The notes under the pieces were generated by a model that was given only the letters and a program-made list of their open reading frames with translations, searched no databases and had not been told where the DNA came from. Of a DNA stretch of 64,000 nt, positions 11,476-22,200 are shown one piece after another (the stretch's first letter is position 1; each line of letters opens with the position of its first letter). The DNA comes from Cymbomonas tetramitiformis (lineage: Eukaryota; Chlorophyta; Pyramimonadophyceae; Pyramimonadales; Pyramimonadaceae). A program made the translations under genes and the position numbers. The stretch lies in NCBI GenBank assembly GCA_001247695.2, contig LGRX02034683.1:49889-113888 (forward strand), read 5' to 3'.

Positions 11476-11537
11476 TTTAACAAGAATTTTTCATTCTCAC
11501 CCATTGGGTTTTTTTTTTAATTATTTTTTTGGGAAAA

Positions 11538-11606
11538 GGCGCAACGGGAATCGAACCCTAGTCTCTCGAATTCATGACGAGTATGTTACCACTACACTAT
11601 TGCGCC
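11538..11606 (-). tRNA. tRNA-like sequence, copy 1 (degenerate)
   Basis: On the minus strand the 69 bases start GGCGCAATAGTGTAGTGGTA and end GGGTTCGATTCCCGTTGCGCC. There is a 7-bp acceptor stem, an A-box-like TAGTGTAGTGGTA and a perfect B box GGTTCGATTCC. TTTT follows the 3' end directly, as in a Pol III terminator. The D arm resembles tRNA-Asp/Glu. The anticodon stem (CTCGT/TCGAG) encloses CATGAAT with A at position 33, and the T stem is one base short, so the anticodon (TGA by position) is unreliable. It is probably a pseudo-tRNA or tRNA-derived repeat. Confidence 0.55.
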
Positions 11607-11836
11607 ATATTTGATGTTAATTATCCCCCCCCACCCCATTTATATACATTATTTTTACAAGCGATCTATAAATTTAATTATAGACGATCCGGTACCTCTT
11701 TCGAGCCCGCTGGATCTGTAGTCGACGTCGAGGGCTATCGTACGAAACACGTCCCAGTGACTGCCGCAACTCAAAGTTTTAACAAGAATTTTTCATTCTC
11801 ACCCATTGGGTTTTTAATTATTTTTTTTGGGAAAAA

Positions 11837-11905
11837 GGCGCAACGGGAATCGAACCCTAGTCTCTCGAATTCATGACGAGTATGTTACCACTACACTATT
11901 GCGCC
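11837..11905 (-). tRNA. tRNA-like sequence, copy 2 (degenerate)
   Basis: Same 69 bases as copy 1, 299 bases away, with the same AT-rich flanks on both sides (about 60 bases of TTCATTCTCACCCATTGGG type on one side, ATATTTGATGTTAATTA on the other). It arose by tandem duplication of a segment of about 150-300 bases. Minus strand, with a TTTT-type terminator following. Confidence 0.55.
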
Positions 11906-12044
11906 ATATTTGATGTTAATTATCCCCCCCCACCCCACGCGACAGTCTGCACATGCGATAGTGCCACAGTGAGTAGCAGTTGAAAAGAACTTATGCGCAA
12001 AAAGCAACAAAGGGTAAATAAGTACTTACCACAGCTTGTGACTT

Positions 12045-12651
12045 TGTGCTAGGGTAAGTCACGAGACAGAATGACGGCGTATCAGAATGACGAGTGACGG
12101 GTACTATGACAGTCACCAGTGACAGGCATTTATATGACCAGATGACGAGAGTGTCTGACAGAAATGACTGACAGAAATGCCTGACCCGAAAGTGAGTTTT
12201 GGTGGGAAAACCAGCAGTCAGAGAAATTGGAGGGAAAGCTGGTAGACCTCCAATATTGCCGAGTCAGCACAGTTATAATTATTCAGAGTGATATGGAGTG
12301 GCCTGGAATGAGTGATAATATAACTGGGCTAGTCGGCAGATTCTATGATGTGACAGATCGAGTTCTCATGAAGCATGATGATGGGACCTGACAGGAGTCG
12401 GCAGCGAGTTATGTTCGAAAGTTCGAGATCTGAGACCATGGCATAAGGCAGCCGAGCAGGCTGAATGAATCAGTTTTGAATTTGTTACTGTGAACAGCCA
12501 CACCTGGCTGTTGTAACTCCGACATTAAAGAAAGATCCGATTCACATATATGTATCATGCTTACAGCAATATATATCTCTTTGTAGGACTGAACTAGGTT
12601 CCCTGCATTGTGTAAGTAGACTTAGTGGCTCTTAGAGAGCACCCCCGAACA
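12045..12651 (+). repeat. 5' LTR, plus-strand Gypsy
   Basis: Runs TGTGCTAGGG...CCCCGAACA, 607 bp, with TG...CA ends. Shares its first 340 bases almost perfectly with 23088-23429. Confidence 0.88.
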
Positions 12652-12653
12652 AC

Positions 12654-12672
12654 TGGTATATCAGCGTGGTTG
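12654..12672 (+). other. Primer-binding site, slightly damaged
   Basis: TGGTATATCAGCGTGGTTG lies two bases after the LTR. It matches the site of the minus copy except for an extra TA, which would weaken pairing with the tRNA. Confidence 0.65.
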
Positions 12673-12798
12673 CGTTAGACGCGACCTGTTTGTGCCGACT
12701 GCAACTTCGGGTGTACAATTATCGGCACACGAATTCCGGGAGGCCTTTCCGCGAGTTCCTAGAAGAATTCTGAAGACAACGACGTAAAACGCGCTTAA

Positions 12799-13852
12799 TT
12801 GCGTCCGCCTTTCGTCATGCCACTAGCGCTCGGAGTGGACATAGTGCTGGGCGGAGACTGGCTACGCGCACAGAAGAAGGTCACATTTGACTACGCCCAG
12901 TATGTCAGCGTGAAGTTTGGACATGGGTCGCAGAAAGTAGTCATCGCGGGTTGCAACCCTGGGTCATCATCTACAGGGTCTGGGCAGGCCATGGGACTGG
13001 TAGAGGCACAGCTTATCAGTACTAAGCAGGCCAGGAAGGACCTGCGAGCTTTGCAGAATAGCGGCGAGGAAGCGTACCTGATGTACCTGGCTCCAGATGG
13101 CACATTTAAAATGGAGGCCACCGACGACCCCAACTCTCCCTTAGAGGCCTCTGCAGCCTTATCAGAGTCATCTTCATCATCATCATCGGAGGCAGAGGGT
13201 GACAACGCTAGGCAAAGGGGGGGGGAAGTTACCTCTGACGAGGAAGGCTGCAACAGCGACAGTACAGTAGCAAGCGTAGCCACCCTAATCTCCGACAGCA
13301 GTTCGTCTGAATCTGAACAAGATGCAACAGACCAGGAGGACTGGGCACAGGAGCAGGTGTGTGCTCTGCGACCGGTGACATGCCCCACATCAGCGCAACC
13401 CGCTGTGCGAGACTGGGGACCTTACCCCACGAGGGCCAGATGGGAGGCGTTCCAGATGCTTCCACGAGAGCGCAGGGAGCAGGCTGCACAGCACCACGCG
13501 GAGGAATTGGAACCTGAGTGGGAAGAGGAGGCATACTGTTTGTGGAAAACAGGGCAGGCACTGCGTCTGCAGCAGGAGCAGCGGAGGGGCAGAGGGGTGA
13601 ACCACAGGAGATCGCGCAGAGTTAGCGAGCCAGTACTGGCAGCACCTATAGAAGCTGAGACAGGGCAAAGCAAAGATGGGCATAGCTGTTTCAGGAAGGA
13701 GGCACCAGCTGCTGCGGCGACACCTAGTGATGAGCAGAACAGCGGCGCGGACGGCAAGGTCAAGCAGCACGGAGGCGAGACCAAGGAGGCCAAGCCGGAT
13801 GAGGAGGACGCAGAGGTACCACAATGGATCCTGGACGAACTGGTGAAGCTGA
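12799..13852 (+). pseudogene. Protease C-terminus and acidic linker of pol, interrupted
   Basis: Starts at the deletion junction, so the catalytic DSGAS half of the protease is missing. The remaining part begins at MPLALGVDIVLGGDWL, the second protease block. The acidic Ser-rich and Arg-rich linker then runs through without the frameshift seen in the minus copy. The frame enters the RT leader (PQWILDELVKL) and is cut by the CACTA insertion at 13853; the stop at 13860 lies inside that insertion. Confidence 0.85.
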
Positions 13853-13863
13853 CACACTAGGAA

Positions 13864-14175
13864 GGATTTGTGTTAAAAACTGTTAATGATGTGTTAAAAA
13901 ATGTTAATCGAGTGTTAAATAGTGTTAATGTGGAAACTGGGTGTTAATCAAGTGTTAATACGCGAAAATTTTCATAATGGGCTATATTATAGGCGGAAAA
14001 GTGTTAATGAGGTATGAAGAAAGTGTTAACCGTTGGCGAGGGAGTGTTAATGGGACAGTTCAGGAGTGTTAACGGAAGGCTGGATCTGTTAATCGCGGTA
14101 TAATCACGCTGCTGGGAATTATATTGGAGCCAGAACACACGCCTGTTTCGCCGATACATTTGAAAAGTGTTAATG
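13864..14175. repeat. Left subterminal GTGTTAA repeats of the CACTA element
   Basis: About fifteen copies of GTGTTAA or CTGTTAA in the first 320 bases, mostly in one orientation. Such arrays bind the element's transposase in CACTA elements. The mirror array is at the right end. Confidence 0.85.
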
Positions 14176-14914
14176 CCCAGCGCAGCCACCGTGATGTGGG
14201 TGTCCTGGCGAGATAATCATTTCAAAATGCAGTCGCCACTGACAACGCCCATGCCCATCGACGATCGACAGGATCATCTACGGTAGATATAGGTGCATCC
14301 GCGAACACCAAACGCATGAAGACCTTATTAAGACCTATCTAGCTACGTACGTAGGATGGAACGATAGTTGGACGTAGGTAGCTAGCGAAATCATTTCTGA
14401 GCTGACGTTCTGCCCGAGCAGACCAGCATATATAATATATTTGTTGCAAGAGAAACCCGAGTCTGTAAAATTTGTAAGGTGCTAAATCGTTGCACGGTCG
14501 CTGTTATATTTTTATCCACACGTTTATAGACTGCAAACCAAAGGGTGGGGTTGCGTGGTGTTCGTTCATAACAGATGGATGACCAGTGGAGCGCAAACTT
14601 GGCGACTGCTGGAAAGCAACCGCGAACTGCTAATAACGCGGTAAGTGCAGATTGTGGAACAGAATGTTCGTTTATTTTAAGTGCCTTGTTTAGTAGGAAC
14701 GGGCGTGGCAGATGCGCCAACCTTAATATTCGCCCGGTCCGCGTGCAACCATGTTTGTGTGCACCGGCAGGGAATGGCCACACCTACTAACCGTAGGGAT
14801 GGATGCTACTACAACCAGGTATATATGTATGCACTGCTGTTAGTTTGTTGGTGTCATTTCATACGCGGGGAGGCTGAGCCGGTTGCCTAACATCTGTAAA
14901 AAGCTCGCTGTTGC

Positions 14915-16073
14915 AGGGAACTACACCATGGAGGACATGCTGAACTTTATCTTGATTTTCAGTCCGATGGTGTTCATGGATGTTCTGAAGAACTTGAATC
15001 CGGAGTTGGACAAGGCTTGGTGGACTTTGCGGCGGGCGGTGCTCTACTTTATGAGAGGGCCTGCAATAGGATTGTGTGGGGACCTCCAGTCCCGTGCGGA
15101 GCCCCGGAAGGAGGCCGGGAAAGAGCTGTGGGCCTTTGCGGTGATTGTGGAACAGCAATGCCCCATGAACATGTTGACGTTGAATCTGCGCATGGCGGTC
15201 GTTCACTTGTGCAAGCAAGAGGAGGAAACCGGCGTGGTGAGCAGCACCAACGAGCTCTGGGTCGAGCGTCTCCTGGGCGACAGCAAGGGGGTGGTGCCAG
15301 CCCCGGTCGGAGGTAAGGCGATCGACACGTGCATAGCGAACGCGTATCTCACGAAAGAGGCGGTGGACGACATGGCGTGGAGCTACGAAGGGATCCGCTT
15401 CCTTCCGGACATGCTCACGGAGATGGCCATGGCCAAGGGCGGCGAATACCATGATTCTGGGACCACCCGGGCTGACGATTCCTCCAAGGTGTGCCATCTC
15501 CTTGACACCGGCCACTATCTCGTCCGCGACGGTGTACCAACCGCTGCGTTGGCAAACGAGGAGGGGGGTCGTCTGCACCGGGAACTGGTGGGGTGCGTCC
15601 GATACCTTTTTGGCGATCACGCAAGCCCTTCCCAGGATGCATCCATGGACGTCCTTCGATTCTCGCGCATGCGAAGAGGCGACGAGGACTTCACATCCCG
15701 GGTTTACACCCGGGCAAAAACGCGTATCTCCTTCAACGTGGCTTTGAGTACATGCGCGGCCGACGCTTTTGAGTACGGCACCGTGGAGGCTTACTACTTG
15801 ATCTTCCTGAAGCGTTCCGCCGACAGCTCCGCCGCCAACGACACTGTGTGCCGCCTGGCTATGGTGACCGCCTACCCCACTACTGTTGAGGACCTTACCA
15901 TGAACAGCCGGGGCGTGTATGTGTGCAACGAGGCAGAAAAACGTACCCTTCTCCTACCGGTAAGCCGTCTAGAAACCAAGGTCATTATCCATCGCCCACC
16001 TGGAAACCGCGTACCTCTACACGCCACTTACCTATGGCCGGGGATGAAAGCGGTACGTTGCAAGAAGCAATAG
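14915..16073 (+). CDS. Transposon-borne protein of the CACTA element, C-terminal exon
   Basis: A frame of about 385 residues. A splice acceptor (GCTGTTGCAG) at 14914 precedes GNYTMEDML, so this looks like the last exon, with earlier exons reduced or lost in 14200-14900. It contains CPMNMLTLNLRMAVVHLCKQ and then NELWVERLL, similar in layout to the post-catalytic (DUF4218-like) region of CACTA transposases. The C-terminal part (LLLPVSRLETKVIIHRPPG) is not recognised. No DDE catalytic block is visible. The role is inferred from its place between the two subterminal arrays. Confidence 0.55.
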
Positions 16074-16271
16074 CGCAAGCTACATACCTCATCAGCTCCG
16101 CGCAGCAATCGAAGGAGGACACCGAACGCCAGCGCAGCTTCATCAGCTCTGTCCAATTGCTCTGTGTCGATAGCGAATGCCTGCTTGCCACATGGAACGT
16201 ATCTGTTCCAGTGGTACTTTTAGTAGCATCGGCAGTCCCTCTTAGCATGCCACGTGGAACAATCTGGAATT

Positions 16272-16690
16272 TCTGTTAATATCTAGTGGTGCTAGTGTTA
16301 ATAGTCATGACACGTGGACGATCCGGTCAAATCTGTTAATTTATGACCGTTTACAGTCTGCCAAGTGTTAGTATCCGGTAAAACTGTTAATCCGAGTGCC
16401 ACGTGTATGATTCCTATTAAAAGTGTTAATTTTCTGTTAATACTCCTTACATGTGTAACGATCTCGCGAGGGGGGCCTATTTCAACTCCGTCCGGCACCC
16501 CTCCGATTAAGTGTTAACATTCTGTTAAAATTGTGTTAATTTAACATTCTGTTAACATGAATTATATAATTCCTTAACTTTCGCCCAAGCCAATCAATAA
16601 GTACCACCGGGATTTATAACACCAGTTTCTACCCGTTAACACTTTTTAACACATAATTAACACTTCTTAACACTTTATTAACAGAAATCC
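16272..16690. repeat. Right subterminal TTAACAC/GTGTTAA repeats of the CACTA element
   Basis: Many copies of GTGTTAA and TTAACAC. The orientation switches to TTAACAC in the last 90 bases (for example CTTTTTAACACATAATTAACAC), so the extreme ends mirror each other. Confidence 0.82.
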
Positions 16691-16704
16691 TCAGTGGTGT
16701 ATGA

Positions 16705-17918
16705 AGCAGCGGTACCAGGACGTGGTGGGGATGGAACTACCCAAGGGCGTGGTGGATCGAGAGCACAAATCGCCGCTGGTACTGGACCCTGTGGCTACCA
16801 CCCAAATTCATGGTCCTACCACAAGGACCAATGGGCAATTGCGGTTTCGATCACTAAATCGACTATTTGAGGCACAGGTAACATTTGCACATGATATTTA
16901 TGAGTTAAATGAATTTTATTTCTTATAGCGGCGGCCCCCATGAGACTTTAGGTGGGTGGTTGAACGACACGCTTTAGGGGTGTAATTTCACCAAAAGCTT
17001 GAAGAAAATGGTGGTCCTACCACAAGGACCACCGTTATTTTGAGTATTAGGAGTCACATGCGGGGCTCACGGTGATGCTCATGGCTATACATCTTGAGTT
17101 TATGACCAAATAAAATAACTGAATCGGTTACTTCGCACCCTCATCATCATTTCCGCTCTATTTTAGCATGGCGCATGTTCAACACAATGCAAATTCCGAA
17201 TTTAGTGAATTTCGGGCTTTAGAAATTGGTATTCATCCATTCTAAAATGTACACGCCAGACGAAAAGTAAGATATTTGGATGATGTTAGACTTTCAGAAA
17301 TTCGCAATACATATATACTTGAAGATTTAATGTGCCGCACACACCAACCTTGCGATATATGCCCTCTAGCAAGCAATTATGATGGCTGGCTGGTCAGCTC
17401 GCGTGACCACTGTTTTAGGGGAGAAACCAACGAGCCAATATATTAGAGGGGAAGCCAACGAGCCAACGAGCCAATATATGCATTCCAACCGGGCCTACCG
17501 CCCAAATATGATTGGGACATATGTATAGGTTCAATTTGATGGTATCCGCGCAGGTGTAGTGTTGATATATGATTGGTAAAATATGATTGAAGATGAGTCA
17601 CTAATTTGCGACATTTTGAATGTTCCAAAAAATTCGTTTTGAAAAATTTGAGTGTAGAGGTTTGAAATGCGTTCGTCATGGATATATGGGATGGATATAG
17701 GCCAAACCAGCGTTCAAATAAATTAATATATGACCTATATATACCACCTTTCATTGGTTAGACACCACAAATCACGGGAGATGACCAATTAAATTATCGG
17801 AACAATGGTCCTCGTGGTAGGACCAAATCGTCGATTTGGTCCTACCACAAGGACTGCGGGGCAGTAGCCACCTGAGTACACGGAGGGAGCTCGGCATAAA
17901 CGATGCTACAAACTATCC
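16705..17918 (+). pseudogene. Gypsy RT leader fragment split by the 1079-bp element
   Basis: The codons for KQRYQDVVGMELPKGVVD through PLVLDP lie at 16705-16790. The continuation EYKEGARHKRCYKLS resumes at 17875. Between them is the 1079-bp insertion. Joining the flanks restores the order seen in the minus copy. Confidence 0.8.
16792..17870. mobile_element. 1079-bp hairpin-rich DNA element, copy 1
   Basis: Ends are TGGCTACCACCC and, read inward from the right, TGGCTACTGCCC. The target CCTG is present on both sides (16788-16791, 17871-17874), and the uninterrupted minus Gypsy copy has it once. Hairpin-forming GGTCCTACCACAAGGACC occurs near both ends and internally (16814, 17011, 17810, 17840). 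No reading frame of note, so it is a non-autonomous element. A second copy of exactly the same length lies inverted at 53729-54807. Confidence 0.85.
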
Positions 17919-19230
17919 ATGGAGGAAATGAAGCGGCTGCGTGTACAGTTAGACGAGCTTCTGGCAAAAGGGTACATCCGCCCTTCTTCCTCGCCATGGG
18001 GCAGTCCGGTGTTGATGGTGCCCAAGCCTTCGAACCCGAAGGAACTAAGGCTGGTAATTGACTACAGACAGATCAATGAGATCACTGTAAAAGACCGTTA
18101 CCCCTTACCGGACGTGCAGGCTCTTATCGATGACATGCAAGGAGCAACCATCTTTTCTACCGCTGATGCATTGTGGGGATTTTGGCAAGTCCCTATGGAG
18201 GAAGAAGCAGTGGAGAAGACCGCCATGACCACGCCGTTTGGAGCATATGAGTGGTTGGTCATGCCAATGGGGCTGTCCAATAGTCCTTCGTGCTGGCAGC
18301 GAATGATGCAGAAGTACTTGGGCCACCTACCGTTCGTCAGAGTTTTTGTGGATGACATCATCATGATCTTCTCACGCAACCCCGAGGAGCACCTGGACCA
18401 CCTGCGGCAGGTTTTGGAGGTATGTCGACAGAATAAAGTCAAGCTGAAGGAGTCCAAGCTACGATGCTTTAAACGCTCAGTACGTTTCCTGGGACATGTC
18501 ATTGACCGCACTGGCTGCCGACCACAGCAAGACAAGATAGCATCCATACGGGACTGGCCGCGACTGGAAACGGTGAAGCACGTGCGACAGTTCTTGGGTT
18601 TGGCTGGGTTTTATCGACGGTACATACAGGGTTTCGCTGACTTAGCGCACCCTTTGACCAAGCTAACCAAGAACCTAGTGTCATGGGAATGGGGACCGGA
18701 GCAGGAACACGCCTCTGAACGCCTCAAGACCGCTCTCACCACTGCACCGACCTTGATCTTGCCCGACCAGGAAGCAGCTCATCGCGGCACCAGCCCCTTT
18801 GTTGTGCAGACTGATGCCAGTGCAGTGGCATTAGCTGGCGTGCTGATGCAGGATCTAGGCAAGGGCCTGCAACCCATAGCCTTCGAGAGTAAGCAATTCT
18901 CTTTAGCCGAGCAGAACTACCACGCGGGTGAGCGAGAGCTGGCCGCGATCCACCACTGCACCACACAGACGTGGAGACATTACTTGATCTTCACGGAGTT
19001 CAGGCTGATGGGGGATCATGCTCCACTGAAGTGGTTATTTGCACCTGGACGTGAGCTCAGCCGACGCCAGGCCAGGTGGTATGATGAAGATCTGGTGGAG
19101 GTAGGAGTGCACGCAATGGAGCACGTGCCAGGACGCACACTGGTGGTACCAGACGCTGCTTCACGGCGACCGGACTATGTGCAGGCGACGGCGCGAGAAG
19201 GGCTTAAGGAAGCTGGGTACTGTGTGTGGA
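17919..19230 (+). pseudogene. Gypsy reverse transcriptase-RNase H, plus copy
   Basis: Homologous to the minus-copy frame 372-1919: TADALWGFW (motif A), VDDIIMIFS (the catalytic DD plus one extra Ile codon compared with VDDIMIF in the other copy), then RNase H with QTDASAVALAGVL and GERELAAI. Translation leaves the correct frame at about 19220, where five extra bases (CTGTG) lie in GGGTA-TGTGGACCC relative to the minus copy. The remainder of pol continues in the frame starting at 19226. The inserted Ile next to the catalytic Asp pair may also harm activity. Confidence 0.9.
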
Positions 19231-22200
19231 CCCGAGCACTGACCAGCCGGTATCTGCAGAGGAGGGCAGAAGAGCAGCTGGAGCTAAAGGGAAATCAGAA
19301 GAAGAGGAGAACGTGGTGGCTGGCCTGAAGAAGGTTGTAGAGGAGGAAGATCCCACTTCACCCCTGGACTTGGAGCTCAGCTCGTCGGATGAGGAGGAAG
19401 ATGAGTACCCACCGGTCAGTGAGCCCAAAGTAACCGGTAAGCTAACTCAGCTGAACGGCCTCTGGTGGGCAGAAACACCGGACTTATGGCTGGACGCTAT
19501 GGTCACAGTGGAAAGGATGGCCGCGCTACCAGCAATGGCGGGACGAGTCCAGACACGAGCCCAGAATGAGCAGCGGCCAGCAGAGAAGCAGCAGCCCGCA
19601 GCGGTGCAGCAGCAGCCCACACCAAGGATGCAACCTGGGGAACCCCTGGTAGACAATCAGGACTGGAAGCTGATTCCGTCCGAGTTCAGTCGACTACAAG
19701 CCAAGTATGCGAAAGTGTTGGGTGGACAGTTCCAGGTGGACGCATGCTGCGACCTCATGGGGCAGAACCGGCAGGTAAACACGTTCTGGACTGATTGCCT
19801 GAAGGAACAGTGGAGGGGTCGCGTGGTGTGGTGTAACCCACCTTTCTCGGATTCCAAGGTGAGCATTGCAGACATCCTAAGAAGGCACTACGCTTCAGAG
19901 GCCCGGCACGCCCCCCAGAGCACAGCCGCGCTGTTCCTGTTGCCTGACTTCCCGCAGGCTGACTGGCGGCCCTTGCTGCGAGAGTATGGAATGGAGATTG
20001 CGGAGACCATACCCCGAGTGAACGAGCAAGGGGAGCCCAACCGAATGTTCATCTCTCCTGGCGAAGAAAGGGGACACCGTACAGCCTTGCAGGAGTTGCC
20101 CATTCCATGGCCCGTCTTGGTAGTGTTGGCCAAGCCGCAGCGAAAGCACTTCGATGAGATCACAGCTCCAAGGGAAAGACCCTCAGCATCACCAGCAGTG
20201 ACTCTCAAGGGTGCAGCAGCTAAGATCAGGGACCAGGCAGGTGTGGTGGAACCGGGCATGTTTCTGCGTGCCTTACGGGCAGAGCACAGGCGCAGTGAGT
20301 ACCTTTCAGCCCTGAAGCAGGAACTACTGGCCACTCAGCATCACCGCACCGAGCATTTTCGGCTGGTGAGTAACATCATCTGGAGAGTGGCGGAAGGACG
20401 CTATCAGGTGGTTTTAGCTCCCGACTCCCCTCTGAGAGAGCTGGTCTTGAGGGAGGCTCATGAAGCACCTGCAGCAGGTCACACAGGGAGGGACAAGACC
20501 TTGGACAGAGTCAAACGGCGATTCTGGTGGCCGCGAATGGACCTGGACGTAGCTGAATGGGTGAAGACTTGTGTAACCTGTCAGCAAACCCAGCCGCGCC
20601 AAGGATACCCAGCAGGCCTGTTGCAGCCTCACACTGTGCCTAGCCGATTGTGGGAAGTGGTGAGCATAGACTTTGTCACTGGGCTCCCCACGACAGAGAG
20701 AGGTGTGAATGCCTTCGCCACATTTACTTGTAAATTGAGTAAGATGGTGCACGTGGTCCCAATGGCGTATAACGATAGCTCAGCGGAGGTGGTGACCAGA
20801 ATGTTCATGGATGCAGTGTGGCGACTGCACGGGGCCCCGATGAAGATTGTGTGCGACCGGGATCCGCGCTTTCGAGATGCTCTGACTCAGGAGTTCATGC
20901 GACTGATGGGCGTGAAGGTAGCCAGCACCACCCCTTATCACCCGCAGAGTGATGGCCAGGCTGAGCGTAGTAACCACACCGTGGAGCGCATGCTGCGTTG
21001 TTATGTAGCAGAGAATCAGGAGGACTGGGACCTGTGGGTGTCTCCAGTGGAGTACGCCATCAATGACTCCAAGTCGGCAGTGACAGGGTTCTCACCGTTC
21101 GAACTGGTGTACGGACATGCGCCAGCGACCCGGCTGGACCTCTTCATGGACGCAGCACTGGAGGGAGGCGCAAAGAGGAGGAAGGGAGGTCGCACAGCAG
21201 CGGACAAGCAGGGTACCGCACATCAGTTGGCCAAGCAGTTCGCGCAGCAGTTGCAGGCGGCACGAGAGGGTTTGCAAATGGCTCAGCAGCGTATGATGGA
21301 GCAGTTTGATGCACGGCACCGTCTCCAGCAGTATAAGGTGAATGATCAGGTGTGGGTGGATGGACAACACTTGACGTTGCCTGGTGACAGGGGCCTGAAA
21401 CCCAAGTTGCGCAAATTGCGGCACGGACCTCTGCGAGTAGTAGAATGTTTGTACAGCGACCGACAGCAAGAACTGCCAGTGCAGGACCGAGGAGCCCCGT
21501 CAGCATACAGACTGGAGTTGCCCGTGCACTGGAAGGTACATGACACATTCACCGCAGACAGGCTCAGCCCAGTAGTACAGTCATGCGCTAATCACTTTGT
21601 CAGCAGGCGAGAAGAGATGGCACCGCCGCCAGTAATGGTAGAAGGGCAAAAGGAGCGCGAGGTGGAGCGCATTATCCGCACACGCTTCAGAAAGCTAGGC
21701 GGGAAAACTGGCGGGTCAGTACAGGAGTGGTTGACCAAGTGGAAGGGATTACCACACAGTCACAGTCAGTGGCGGACCCGAGAAGACCTGGAGGGCAAGG
21801 GAGGTAGGCTGGAACCTTTGAGAGCCTTTGAGGCCGATGAGGAGAAGCAGAGAAAGGCCCCAGAAAAGAGGCGTAGGGAGACGCACGGCCAGCAGCAGGA
21901 GCAGAGGGCTCAGCTCATGGCAATGAGAGCCCCCACCCCGAAGGTTTACAGTAAGGGTGCCAGTCAGGTCTACCAGCCGCATCTCACGACGGTGCAACAT
22001 CCTGTGAGGATCCTCGTCCTCTTCTGTGGGACTGGGTCTGTAGAACAGCAGTTCCAACGACAGTTCGACGGCTGCGAAGTGGTGACAGTGGATATTCTTC
22101 CTAAGTGGCAAGCAACATGCACCGAGGACATTCTCCACTGGAACTACAGGCTGTACCCCCGACACTATTTCGACGTGATCTGGGCGAGCCCACCATGTAA

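Larger units (their letters stand above)
11470..11938. repeat. Duplicated tRNA-bearing segment (two copies, 299-bp spacing)
   Basis: Segments of about 160 bases starting near 11475 and 11777 are almost identical, differing mainly in the length of the T runs. The unrelated middle (about 11640-11776) separates them. Confidence 0.8.
13853..16701. mobile_element. CACTA-type DNA transposon inserted in the Gypsy element
   Basis: The left end starts CACACTAGGAAGGATTTGTG. The right end, read inward, starts TACACCACTGAGGATTTCTG. These are about 24-bp imperfect terminal repeats. The target TGA is duplicated at 13850-13852 and 16702-16704, checked against the uninterrupted homologous sequence of the minus Gypsy copy near 1884. 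Terminal CACTA, a 3-bp duplication and dense subterminal repeats are the hallmarks of the CACTA (En/Spm) superfamily. At 2849 bp it carries one gene and no obvious DDE transposase, so it is probably non-autonomous. Confidence 0.88.

Noticed and set aside
14859..15620. A 253-residue minus-strand frame opposite the CACTA gene
   Set aside because: No recognisable motif. The plus-strand frame is longer, has a splice acceptor and resembles transposase tails.
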